Positions 44,142 to 52,383 of a DNA stretch of 64,000 bases are shown here, in pieces. The DNA is from Parasedimentitalea huanghaiensis (lineage in GTDB: Bacteria > Pseudomonadota > Alphaproteobacteria > Rhodobacterales > Rhodobacteraceae), in the NCBI RefSeq assembly GCF_009753675.1, contig NZ_WQLV01000009.1, positions 62,001 through 126,000 on the forward strand. Reading direction: 5' to 3'. The notes below the pieces were generated by a model. It was not told the origin of the DNA. It saw nothing but the letters and a program-made list of their open reading frames with translations, and did not search any database. How positions within the stretch are numbered: position 1 is the first letter of the stretch; each line of letters begins with the position of its first letter. Both the position numbers and the translations under genes were made by a program.

Positions 44142-44564
44142 TCAGGTCACATGTCGTGCCCGCGCGCCGCGCTCAATCGCGGCGGCATGTAGCCGGTCAA
44201 TGTTCAGCTCGTATCGGATCTCAGCCAAAAACTCCAATTCGGTCTCGGCCAGTTTCCCATCCGACGCTGCGACATCACAAGCCAGCGCATAGGCGGTCTC
44301 GTGTAGCCGTTCGGGCAGGTTATCTCGGATCAGGCCAAATAGCGCATCCAACCCGTCCTCTTGTTCAAAAAGGTCGAACACGGTCTGCGACATCCGTTTG
44401 ATCCGGTCGATGTCATAATCGGCAAAAATTGGCAGCATATTCACCGCTGACTGGATCTCGATCAGTTCAGAGGTGCGAATATTTTCGTCCGAAGCCGACA
44501 CCGCCACCATGATCGCAACAAGACAATCCTGCGGGGTAAGCGGGTGTGGGGTTGGCTCGGTCAT
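44142..44564 (-). CDS. TerB-like protein
   Basis: This 140-residue helical protein has two copies of the acidic TerB motif: LVAIMVAVSASDENIRTSELIEIQ near 15-38 and ALACDVAASDGKLAETELEFLAEIRYELNID near 93-123. TerB domains bind metal at such D-G-x-x-x-x-x-E sites and occur in stress and tellurite-resistance-related proteins; the alphaproteobacterial single-domain forms have no fixed role. It is alone, between the Qnr-like and dddW genes, all on the minus strand. Confidence 0.82.
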   Translation of the reverse strand: MTEPTPHPLTPQDCLVAIMVAVSASDENIRTSELIEIQSAVNMLPIFADYDIDRIKRMSQTVFDLFEQEDGLDALFGLIRDNLPERLHETAYALACDVAASDGKLAETELEFLAEIRYELNIDRLHAAAIERGARARHVT

Positions 44565-44653
44565 ATGCGCATCCTTTTATGCTGTCTCTTGCAGAGGATA
44601 GGATAGGCAGCCTGCGGGATAGGTTCAACTGCTGCCTTTCATATTGGCGACAA

Positions 44654-45112
44654 TCAGCCCTGCGCTGAGAATTGGTATTCGATGTCCTCAAAGCAGCCAT
44701 TTGGAAACCCATAGGCAAAGCGTAGACCTTCGCCCCCCGCAACGGTGCCATGTTCTGCGCCACCAGGAATATAAATCGCAACGCCCGGACTGATATCATG
44801 TGGCATTCCATCAATTGTGACAATCCCGGCGCCCTCCAGACCAAAATAGAACTCAGCCGGGTCATGACGATGAGCTTGCAACCGGCCGCCAGCCTCAAAT
44901 TCTGCAATACCCAGAACCATGTCACGCGGTGTCTCAGCGGTGCCATTGATCAGCGTGCGCCAGCGCACTTCGCCATAGGTCGGATCAGTGCCGCCGGACA
45001 ACGGGACATGGGCCGCGTTCACCGCCAAAGGCGCATGCGGCAGGTTACTGGCTTGGTTCAGCACCTCCGTTTCACCAATCTCAGCAGCAAACCCATACAG
45101 AATCTCAGTCAT
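44654..45112 (-). CDS. dddW: DMSP lyase, DddW type
   Basis: DddW cleaves dimethylsulfoniopropionate to dimethyl sulfide and acrylate. This protein has 152 residues, the DddW length, and a cupin motif HRHDPAEFY giving His81, His83, Glu87 and Tyr89, with His121 in PGGAEHGT. As I recall, these match the metal ligands and catalytic tyrosine of the characterised Ruegeria enzyme in number and spacing. It is divergent from a LysR gene, as in Ruegeria pomeroyi. A different cupin enzyme cannot be fully excluded without alignment, but residue positions, size and context agree. Confidence 0.82.
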   Translation of the reverse strand: MTEILYGFAAEIGETEVLNQASNLPHAPLAVNAAHVPLSGGTDPTYGEVRWRTLINGTAETPRDMVLGIAEFEAGGRLQAHRHDPAEFYFGLEGAGIVTIDGMPHDISPGVAIYIPGGAEHGTVAGGEGLRFAYGFPNGCFEDIEYQFSAQG

Positions 45113-45178
45113 AGCGCAGTCTCCTCTTCCTGCCGCCAGTTAGAGGGCTGGGCGGAGCCAGTTCAATAAGGTAAAGCT

Positions 45179-45208
45179 GCATCACAACATACGCTGAGGT
45201 TATGATAC
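45179..45208. promoter_or_regulatory. Candidate LysR site between dddW and lysR
   Basis: GCATCACAAC (45179-45188) and GTTATGATAC (45199-45208) form an imperfect inverted repeat (8 of 10) with a 10-base centre. It abuts the lysR start codon within the 96-base divergent gap, suitable for autoregulation plus dddW activation. Confidence 0.4.
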
Positions 45209-46096
45209 ATGCGACAACTTCCAGGCTTCTCAGGTCTCACAGCTTTCTACGCTGCAGCACGTCACGGAACACTGACGGCAGCCGCACAGGAATTGAATGT
45301 ATCCCAACCCGCCGTATCACGACGCATTGCGGCGTTAGAGGCGGATCTCGGGTGCCTGCTGTTTGACCGATCACATAAACCTGCCCAGATAACGCAACAA
45401 GGCAGGGACCTGCTGCAGGCGCTGCACAGTGGGTTTGGTCAGATTGAAAACACCGTTGCGCAAATTCGGCAGGCGGCACAATCGCGTGTTGTCACAGTCA
45501 CCGCGCCCTCTGGGTTTGTGGCATTCTGGCTGATCCCTCGGTTGGGACAGCTGGAAGAAAGCTTCCCGGACCTGACCATTCGTATCATAAGTCAAGAGTA
45601 TGGTGAGGCCGCGCGCCCTGGTGACGTTGTGATCCGGTTTGGCCTACCCGACCTGGAAGCCACAGAGGAAAGACGCCTGCTCAGCACTGAGGTTTTTCCG
45701 GTCGCCAGCCCCCTGTATTTGGATCGACGCGGGATGACGCCCGAACAGCATGATCTGTCCAGTGTGACCCTGTTGACGATGGAAGCCGCACGCAGTCAGT
45801 GGCATGACTGGCCCAGCTGGTTTCAGGCCGCCGGAATGGTGATGCCGCGCGGGGTGCGATCTTTGGATTTCAGCTCCTACGCAATGTTGGTGAATGCGGG
45901 CTTAGCTGGCCAAGGCGTGTTTCTGGCCTGGGGTGGGGTACTGGATACCTTTTTGCAAACCGGAGCACTGGTGCGCCTACACGGGCCCAGCGCGAGTTCC
46001 CTGCGCGGTTATTTCGCGACAGCGCGGGATGGACTGGCTGCAGGGCAGGATGTGCAGCAAATTCTGGATTGGATCACAAAAGAGGCCTGTAAATAG
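45209..46096 (+). CDS. LysR-family regulator, probable dddW activator
   Basis: This 295-residue protein has the LysR helix-turn-helix (GTLTAAAQELNVSQPAVSRRIAALEADLGCLLF, about 19-51) and a GcvA-like effector domain (VTAPSGFVAFWLIPRLGQLEESFPDL near 97; DFSSYAMLVNAGLAGQGVFLAW near 222). It diverges from dddW with a 96-base gap. In Ruegeria pomeroyi a LysR gene in this position activates dddW in response to DMSP, so the same role is expected here. The ligand may be DMSP or a breakdown product. Confidence 0.85.
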   Translation: MRQLPGFSGLTAFYAAARHGTLTAAAQELNVSQPAVSRRIAALEADLGCLLFDRSHKPAQITQQGRDLLQALHSGFGQIENTVAQIRQAAQSRVVTVTAPSGFVAFWLIPRLGQLEESFPDLTIRIISQEYGEAARPGDVVIRFGLPDLEATEERRLLSTEVFPVASPLYLDRRGMTPEQHDLSSVTLLTMEAARSQWHDWPSWFQAAGMVMPRGVRSLDFSSYAMLVNAGLAGQGVFLAWGGVLDTFLQTGALVRLHGPSASSLRGYFATARDGLAAGQDVQQILDWITKEACK

Positions 46097-46217
46097 CGCC
46101 AATGTTGTGCTGTTCATTGACTCATGCTGCACTAGCACAATAGACCGGGCCAGTCGGCTGCATGGGGCAGCTGGATACGCGATGCGGCCCAATTGAGGCC
46201 ATCCGATGGAGAACACT

Positions 46218-47867
46218 ATGTCTGATCTGCGCGAAACTGCTCTGAAGAGCAAAGCCTGGCCGTTTGAAGAAGCCCGTAAGGTGCTCAAACGTTATGCCAA
46301 AGGCGCGCCGGAAAAGGGATTTGTCCTGTTCGAAACCGGCTATGGCCCATCGGGTTTGCCGCACATTGGAACCTTTGGCGAAGTCGCCCGGACCACAATG
46401 ATCAAACGCGCGTTTGAAGAGATTTCCGACATCCCAACCAAGTTGGTCTGTTTCTCGGATGATCTGGACGGCATGCGCAAAGTCCCGGGCAACGTGCCAA
46501 ACCCCGATGCGCTGGTCGAGCATATGCAAAAGCCGCTGACCGCGGTGCCAGATCCGTTTGGCACCCACGAAAGCTTTGGCCATCACAACAACGCCATGCT
46601 TCGACGGTTCCTGGATACATTCGGGTTCGAGTATGAATTTATCTCGGCCAATGATTTCTATGGCTCGGGCCAGTTTGACGAGGTGCTGAAGCGCGCGGTT
46701 GAGAAGTATGACGAGGTTATGGCGGTGATGCTGAAATCACTGCGCGAAGAGCGACGCCAGACCTATTCCATCTTCCTGCCAATCCACCCGGAAAGTGGTC
46801 GCGTTCTTTATGTCCCAATGAAGAAAGTCTGCGCCGAGACCTACACCATCACGTTTGACGACGAAGACGGCAAGGAGTGGACTGTGCCTGTCACCGGCGG
46901 CAATGTGAAACTGCAGTGGAAGCCGGACTTTGGTGCTCGCTGGGCCGCGCTGGGTGTTGATTTTGAAATGTACGGCAAGGACCACAGCACCAACACACCG
47001 ATCTATGACAGCATTTGTCGCATTCTGGGCCACCGTGCACCGGACCATTTCACCTATGAGCTGTTCCTGGATGCCAACGGGCAGAAGATCTCAAAAACAT
47101 CCGGCAATGGCATCTCGATTGACGAATGGCTGACCTATGCCAGCTCAGAAAGCCTGTCGTACTTCATGTACCTCAAGCCAAAGACGGCCAAGCGGATGCA
47201 CTTTGATGTGATCCCCAAGGCAGTGGATGAATATCACCAGCAGCTGCGCGCCTATCACGGGCAGGATACCAAAGCGCAGTTGAACAACCCTGTCTGGCAC
47301 ATCCACGGCGGCGACGTTCCGCAGTCGGATATGGTGGTGCCATTTGCCATGCTGCTGAACATCGCCAGCGTGTCCAATGCCGAGGACAAGGAAACCCTGT
47401 GGGGTTTCATCAACAAGTACGCCCCTGACGCGACACCGGAAAGCAACCCGACATTGGATCAAGCCGCAGGCTTTGCGGTGGCCTATTTCAATGACTTCGT
47501 GAAACCGGCCAAGACCTACCGCCTGCCAACAGATCAGGAACGCACTGCGCTGTCCGATCTGGCCGAAGCGTTAAAATCGCCCGAAGCAGCATTGGCGGCA
47601 ATTGCCAAGAAGAATGAGATCGACGGCAAGGATGATGCGTTGCCAGAGGTTGATTTTGGCAGCGATGATTTCCTACAGTCGGTGGTCTTTGCCATTGGCA
47701 AGATCCACGGGTTCGACCCGCTGCGCGCTTGGTTTTCGGCCATCTACGAGGTCCTGCTGGGTGCAACCCAAGGCCCACGCTTTGGTGGTTTCATCGCCCT
47801 GTATGGCGTCGACGAGACCATCGCCCTGATCGACAGCGCGTTGAAGGGCGAGCTGGTCAGCGACTAA
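46218..47867 (+). CDS. lysK: Lysyl-tRNA synthetase, class I
   Basis: This class I LysRS (about 549 residues) charges tRNA-Lys. It has the HIGH-type motif [16 protein letters not shown] near residue 40, the KMSKS-type motif KISKTSGNG near 293 and the class I LysRS C-terminal helical anticodon-binding region. Alphaproteobacteria commonly use this archaeal-type enzyme in place of class II LysS. Start at 46218 ([20 protein letters not shown]) has GGAG six bases upstream; an ATG at 46206 is an alternative. A good terminator follows. Confidence 0.95.
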   Translation: MSDLRETALKSKAWPFEEARKVLKRYAKGAPEKGFVLFETGYGPSGLPHIGTFGEVARTTMIKRAFEEISDIPTKLVCFSDDLDGMRKVPGNVPNPDALVEHMQKPLTAVPDPFGTHESFGHHNNAMLRRFLDTFGFEYEFISANDFYGSGQFDEVLKRAVEKYDEVMAVMLKSLREERRQTYSIFLPIHPESGRVLYVPMKKVCAETYTITFDDEDGKEWTVPVTGGNVKLQWKPDFGARWAALGVDFEMYGKDHSTNTPIYDSICRILGHRAPDHFTYELFLDANGQKISKTSGNGISIDEWLTYASSESLSYFMYLKPKTAKRMHFDVIPKAVDEYHQQLRAYHGQDTKAQLNNPVWHIHGGDVPQSDMVVPFAMLLNIASVSNAEDKETLWGFINKYAPDATPESNPTLDQAAGFAVAYFNDFVKPAKTYRLPTDQERTALSDLAEALKSPEAALAAIAKKNEIDGKDDALPEVDFGSDDFLQSVVFAIGKIHGFDPLRAWFSAIYEVLLGATQGPRFGGFIALYGVDETIALIDSALKGELVSD

Positions 47868-47891
47868 GGCTTAACATCGGTTTGAAGATAG

Positions 47892-47918
47892 AAAAGGCGC
47901 CCCTGCGGCGCCTTTTTT
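47892..47918 (+). terminator. Rho-independent terminator of lysK
   Basis: GGCGCC (47896-47901) pairs with GGCGCC (47907-47912), extended by AAAA/TTTT, followed by six T. It sits between the converging lysK and EamA genes and should work both ways. Confidence 0.9.
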
Positions 47919-47923
47919 GTTAC

Positions 47924-48811
47924 TTAGCTGGGCGATTTGGCTGCTGTGGGCTTATCACGGAAACTGACCAGATAGGCCGCGATCAGCACCAGACATGTGG
48001 CCGGTACAAAGGCAAGACCCGGCCAGATCTGAAACACCACCAGATCCGCACCCACGGCAAAAATCAGCGATAGGTATTCCACCCCGGCCAGCTTGGCGGT
48101 TTCGGCGAGTTTCAACCCAAGCGTCATGCAGATATGGGCAAGACCGCCGGCCAGTCCGGCGCCAATAAGATAGCCATAGGTGACAAGGTCGGGACTGGCC
48201 CAACCTAACGGGAGTGAACACAGCCCACCAATTGCGCAAACCAAGGCAAAGTAAAAGGCGATGGCGCCGGGATGTTCGGTTTTGGTCAGGCCACGGATCT
48301 GCACCTTGGCAAAGGCGGTGATCACTGCAGTGATCAATCCCAGCATTACACCAAGCAAATAACCGTCGCCTTGGCTGCCCTCGATCGCGGGGACGGTAAT
48401 CACCAGCACACCGGCAAAGCCAAAGACAACGGCCAGGATGCGGGTTCGGTTGATCTCTTCTCCCAGCATGATGCGCCCAAGGATCAGCATTACAATCGGA
48501 GTAAGGTAGCCAATCACCGTGCTGTCAGCAACCGGCAGGTATTTTAGCGAGGCAAAAGACGTGGCCATGGCCGCCATCCCCAACAAGCAGCGTAGGATAT
48601 GGGACCCGGGGCGCTTGGTCAGCAATCCGGTTGGGAGATCTCCGGTCAAGTACAAATAGATCACCAGCGGCAGCAGAGCGACAGCACTGCGCCAAAAGAT
48701 GATCTGCCCCAAAGGGACGGTTTCTGTAGTCAGCTTTACAAAAACCACCATAACGGTGAAGAAAAAGCTCGCTGCTACACGTAGGGCAAGGCCAAATTGA
48801 TCCTGTGACAT
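47924..48811 (-). CDS. EamA/DMT-family transporter
   Basis: This 295-residue membrane protein has ten hydrophobic segments in two EamA halves: IIFWRSAVALLPLVIYLYLTG, ATSFASLKYLPVADSTVIGYLTPIVMLILGRIMLGE, and AHICMTLGLKLAETAKLAGVEYLSLIFA. Typical of drug/metabolite exporters; substrate unknown. It is convergent with lysK behind the shared terminator. Confidence 0.88.
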   Translation of the reverse strand: MSQDQFGLALRVAASFFFTVMVVFVKLTTETVPLGQIIFWRSAVALLPLVIYLYLTGDLPTGLLTKRPGSHILRCLLGMAAMATSFASLKYLPVADSTVIGYLTPIVMLILGRIMLGEEINRTRILAVVFGFAGVLVITVPAIEGSQGDGYLLGVMLGLITAVITAFAKVQIRGLTKTEHPGAIAFYFALVCAIGGLCSLPLGWASPDLVTYGYLIGAGLAGGLAHICMTLGLKLAETAKLAGVEYLSLIFAVGADLVVFQIWPGLAFVPATCLVLIAAYLVSFRDKPTAAKSPS

Positions 48812-49114
48812 TCCAAATCTTTAGGTGATTGAATTGGCTTGGCTGGTCCGGGTTCTCTTTACTAAGCGTGAGAAATATTCAGCTTGAGATTAAATGCGCG
48901 GCAGAAGCGAGTGTCCAGTCTAAACGTTCACGTCTACCACCCCCTTTACAGAGCAAAACGTTGCACCTGATTGACGGACGGGTGACATAAAACCATTGAC
49001 TCGATTTGTTCGACACCTGTTTGATCGGGGGTAAGATTTGGAACGTTTACATTTGGCTATCTCATAAAACGGTGTGACCCCGTTGGCGATGGTTTCAAGA
49101 GAGCGAGTTGTATT
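48812..49114. other. Intergenic stretch, nothing recognised
   Basis: About 300 bases between the divergent EamA and methyltransferase genes. I see no hairpin, repeat or conserved leader in it; both promoters must lie here. Confidence 0.5.
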
Positions 49115-49945
49115 ATGGAAATTGATAGTCCCAGCGCATCCTTTATTGGCACGATCCCGGCAAATTATGACCGCTATCTTGGCCCGTTGATATTTGAGTT
49201 CTCGGCTGCTGACATGGCAAAGCGGGTGGCAAGCGGACTAGACGGTCCCGCTCGAATTCTGGAGGTGGCATGTGGGACAGGCATTTCGACACGTCATCTG
49301 TCTGAAAAGACACTTGGCGGAACCGAAATCACCGCAACAGACCTGAACCAGGCCATGCTGGATTTTGCCGCTGAGAGAAATGGCTCACTTGAGGGGGTAA
49401 CATACCAACAGGCCGACGCTCTGGCCCTGCCCTTTGCGGACAATGAATTCGATGCCGTGGTTTGCCAGTTTGGGGTAATGTTCTTTCCGGACAAAGCCGC
49501 AGGTCTAGCCGAAATGTCGCGTGTTCTGAAACCCGGCGGTCAGTTGACCATCACAATTTGGGATCGCTTTGAGTTCAACCCGGCTGTCGGGATTGTTGAT
49601 AGCGTCATTAAAAGTGCGTTTGACGCCAACCCACCGCGCTTTCTTGAGGTGCCCTTTAATCTGCTCGATGTCAGCGCAGTGGAAAGCCTGTACCATGGCG
49701 CGGGTTTTCAGGACGTTGAGGTCGCCCATGTCAGTGAAGCTGCAAAAGTGCTCGACCATGAAAACGTTGCACGCGGCTTCCTCACCGGAAATCCGACGGT
49801 GTTAGAGGTAAATGACCGCGGTTCTGTAGACATTGAAACCCTCATCACGGCAGCAAGCAAAAAGCTGGAAGACACCTTTGGACCGGTGCCGGTCGCATTA
49901 CCGTTTCGGGAAATTACATTTCAATCCAGGAAGTCGAAGCCGTAG
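49115..49945 (+). CDS. Class I SAM-dependent methyltransferase
   Basis: This 276-residue protein has motif I ILEVACGTGISTRHL near residue 48, the acidic ATDLNQAMLDFA, motif II YQQADALALPFADNEFDAVVCQFGVMFFPD and motif III VLKPGGQLTITIWD, as in UbiE-like Methyltransf_11/25 proteins. The acceptor is unknown. The gene stands alone. It differs clearly from the methyltransferase at 14724 although the two share the same general branch. Confidence 0.85.
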   Translation: MEIDSPSASFIGTIPANYDRYLGPLIFEFSAADMAKRVASGLDGPARILEVACGTGISTRHLSEKTLGGTEITATDLNQAMLDFAAERNGSLEGVTYQQADALALPFADNEFDAVVCQFGVMFFPDKAAGLAEMSRVLKPGGQLTITIWDRFEFNPAVGIVDSVIKSAFDANPPRFLEVPFNLLDVSAVESLYHGAGFQDVEVAHVSEAAKVLDHENVARGFLTGNPTVLEVNDRGSVDIETLITAASKKLEDTFGPVPVALPFREITFQSRKSKP

Positions 49946-50043
49946 ATGGAAAGCAGATAGGAATTGCACGCATCCTATATTGGCGATGGGATCGGCAATT
50001 TTGCTGCGATGAGCGACCCTGTACAGTTTACACCAATGGCCTT

Positions 50044-50952
50044 TCACAACCCCCGTGAGAGCCGGTCAAATTTGTTTCCAACCCGACCTGCAAACCCCGG
50101 CTTACGGCCGGCGACAATTGTCACCGATCCTGACCGAGACCGGAGGAACTTGCTCCCCTTGGGCTCATAAACTGCGTCTGGGCGCTTGTTAGACTGTTTC
50201 TCGGCAAAGCACTTCGAGAAAACCAATTCACCACCTGCGGCCTGAATTGCCTTGGTCAGACTTTCCTGTGTAAAAAAAATGGTATGCGGATCATGCCGGG
50301 AATTCAGAACCAAATGGCTTAACCCGCCTTGAGGCACTTCGATCAACAAGCGCCCATTTGCCTTCAAACAGCCAAGCAGAACAGTCAGCGTTTCCACCAG
50401 TCGTTCGGCGACAAGGTGCTCCATCGAATGTGAAGATATGATCGCGTCAAACGACCCACGTGGCAAGTCATCCAGGCTCTCATATTGGGTAGCACCAATA
50501 TAAGACAGGTACTTTTGGCTATCTAGATCAGGTTCAAACGCGGCAAGTGTTTTTGCCTGAGAGATCGAAAGTAGATAGCCGGGTCCACTGCCAAAATCCA
50601 ATATATGCTTAAGCGGATTTCTCAGGCTTTCGAGCACCGAAAGCTGCCGACTCGCACGAGCAAAATAACGGGAAAGGCGTGGACTTTTGCTCCGCATTTC
50701 AGGGGAGAAGTATTGCTCTGGTTCAATTTGTCGATCCCCCCGATTGGACCGGGAATATTGAACGCTGTAAAAGTTATCTAGCAAGACATCGGCATCTACG
50801 ACGTAGCCCAGGCCACAGGCTGTACAATACTCAATCGTACTTGATGCAAATGGTTCAACTTCAGATGGGTAGTTGCTCGCGTATTCGACTGAATTTTCAT
50901 TGCAAACGGGACAGGTTTTTACTTCGCTCAATGCTTTGAAGGGAATATTCAT
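50044..50952 (-). CDS. Methyltransferase with N-terminal zinc-binding motif
   Basis: This protein of about 302 residues has four cysteines in the pattern CPVC (about residues 14-17) and CTAC (about 43-46), like a zinc ribbon, then a Methyltransf_23-type domain with ILDFGSGPGYLLSI near 114, FDAIISSHSMEHL near 160 and LKANGRLLIEVPQGG near 186. This layout occurs in sugar C-methyltransferases and in methyltransferases of surface-polysaccharide loci. No sugar genes are near, so the substrate is open. Start at 50952 is preferred over one four codons upstream. Confidence 0.82.
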   Translation of the reverse strand: MNIPFKALSEVKTCPVCNENSVEYASNYPSEVEPFASSTIEYCTACGLGYVVDADVLLDNFYSVQYSRSNRGDRQIEPEQYFSPEMRSKSPRLSRYFARASRQLSVLESLRNPLKHILDFGSGPGYLLSISQAKTLAAFEPDLDSQKYLSYIGATQYESLDDLPRGSFDAIISSHSMEHLVAERLVETLTVLLGCLKANGRLLIEVPQGGLSHLVLNSRHDPHTIFFTQESLTKAIQAAGGELVFSKCFAEKQSNKRPDAVYEPKGSKFLRSRSGSVTIVAGRKPGFAGRVGNKFDRLSRGL

Positions 50953-51240
50953 TTTTGAACACATTAATCAAAGCTCCAAAGATTTTTGCCAGTTGAGTTT
51001 CTTATGTGAGGTATGAACCTTAGCTATTATAGTTCGGGAGAAATATCCGCGTAACAAAGGTGGGCACTGTGTATTGAAGTTGGGCCGCGCCTAGTTTCAA
51101 AAATGTGCACGGCTCAGTTTATATATCACCTTTACCATGCTTAGCAGAATTTTGATTTAAAAATTTCAATTACGGCCCACCTGCCCTGATTAGGTTTGCC
51201 GTAATTATAGTTGTAACCCCTGTTTTTTCAAATTCGGCAG

Positions 51241-51810
51241 CTATGCTGCAGCGATAATCCGGGCATCCAGGGCGTTCAGGTGATCATCAACCAATTGCAA
51301 TTCAGCAGGACCTAAGGGTTGGTGGCGCGGATAACGTGGCGCAGAACGGTCGTTCAGAATGGGGGCTGTCCAGCCATCCGTGCTGGCAAAAAACTCCGCC
51401 ACTCCGTCTGCACCAAACACCTGAGCATAGCCCTGCACCACGACATCCAAGTAACTCAACAGAATTGGGTGCTGATCTGTAACCGCTTGCTGACATGCCG
51501 GCGGCACCGCATAGACTGAAATTTCAGGGGATTGCTGCATCCCATGCTGGACTGCGTTCTGTGTCGACAACCGATCATACGCGAATTCGCGTTGGTCCAG
51601 CGCCTCCCAGTCCGCATTCGGAACCGCAGCGATCAACCCGTCGATTTCGCTCTCTGCACAGGGAACAGCCGTCAGAAAGGCAACTTCGCGCAGGGTGGTA
51701 TGTGCCCAACTGCGACGCCAGCCTCTCAACCGTGCGGGCTGTGGGTCGTGATAGTCGTGGGTCGCCAGGTTCACCAGGCTTCCATAGCCAAAGAAATAAG
51801 GGTTGGACAT
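51241..51810 (-). CDS. Gamma-glutamylcyclotransferase-like protein
   Basis: This 189-residue protein begins with the family mark YFFGYGSLVN (phosphate/gamma-glutamyl-binding loop) and has the probable catalytic glutamate in LDQREFAYDRL near residues 75-85. Relatives cyclise gamma-glutamyl groups to 5-oxoproline, in glutathione turnover or other amines. It is divergent from an Rrf2 regulator with a gap of about 106 bases, suggesting possible control by it. Confidence 0.8.
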   Translation of the reverse strand: MSNPYFFGYGSLVNLATHDYHDPQPARLRGWRRSWAHTTLREVAFLTAVPCAESEIDGLIAAVPNADWEALDQREFAYDRLSTQNAVQHGMQQSPEISVYAVPPACQQAVTDQHPILLSYLDVVVQGYAQVFGADGVAEFFASTDGWTAPILNDRSAPRYPRHQPLGPAELQLVDDHLNALDARIIAAA

Positions 51811-51916
51811 CAGGGTTGGACCTCACATAGCGTCAATCTGTCTTATTGATGTATGTCAAACCGCTTTTTGAATGGCTGTGCAATAATGAATTACAAGTAG
51901 TGATTGGAAGAGTGAA

Positions 51917-52363
51917 ATGCGTATAACCAAAAGAACCAACATTGCAGTACGATTGTTGATGTATTGTGCAACCAACACTGACCGGTTGGTGACCAAATCT
52001 GAAATTGCAGAATGCTGCAATATCTCTGAAAACCATCTGGCGCAGGTGATCAATCAGCTTGGCCAACTGGGCATTCTGCACACCCAACGGGGACGCAACG
52101 GCGGCATGAGCCTGCAGAAACCCGCCACCGACATCCGCATAGGCGAGGTTTTTCGCCAGGTCGAGGGCGACCTGCCAATGGTCGAGTGTTTTGCTGATAA
52201 CGACAATACCTGTCCGCTTACCAATGCCTGTCGTTTGAAACTGGCCCTTACCGACGCTGCGCACGCTTTCTATGCGTCGCTGGATGATATTACCCTTGAA
52301 TCTCTGGTCTGTGACAACTTCGACTTGATGAAAATCCTGCAACCCGTCAGCTGCGGTCGTTAA
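51917..52363 (+). CDS. Rrf2-family regulator, NsrR-like
   Basis: This 148-residue protein has the Rrf2 winged helix (ITKRTNIAVRLLMYCATNTD, EIAECCNISENHLAQVINQLGQLGILHTQRGRNGGM, residues 3-66) and three conserved cysteines in C-x7-C-x5-C near 91-105, the pattern that binds an iron-sulfur cluster in NsrR. NsrR represses nitric-oxide detoxification genes until NO destroys the cluster. No NO reductase or flavohaemoprotein gene is adjacent. The divergent cyclotransferase-like gene is the closest possible target. Confidence 0.87.
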   Translation: MRITKRTNIAVRLLMYCATNTDRLVTKSEIAECCNISENHLAQVINQLGQLGILHTQRGRNGGMSLQKPATDIRIGEVFRQVEGDLPMVECFADNDNTCPLTNACRLKLALTDAAHAFYASLDDITLESLVCDNFDLMKILQPVSCGR

Positions 52364-52383
52364 ACCGCAGCTGCACTCTGACT

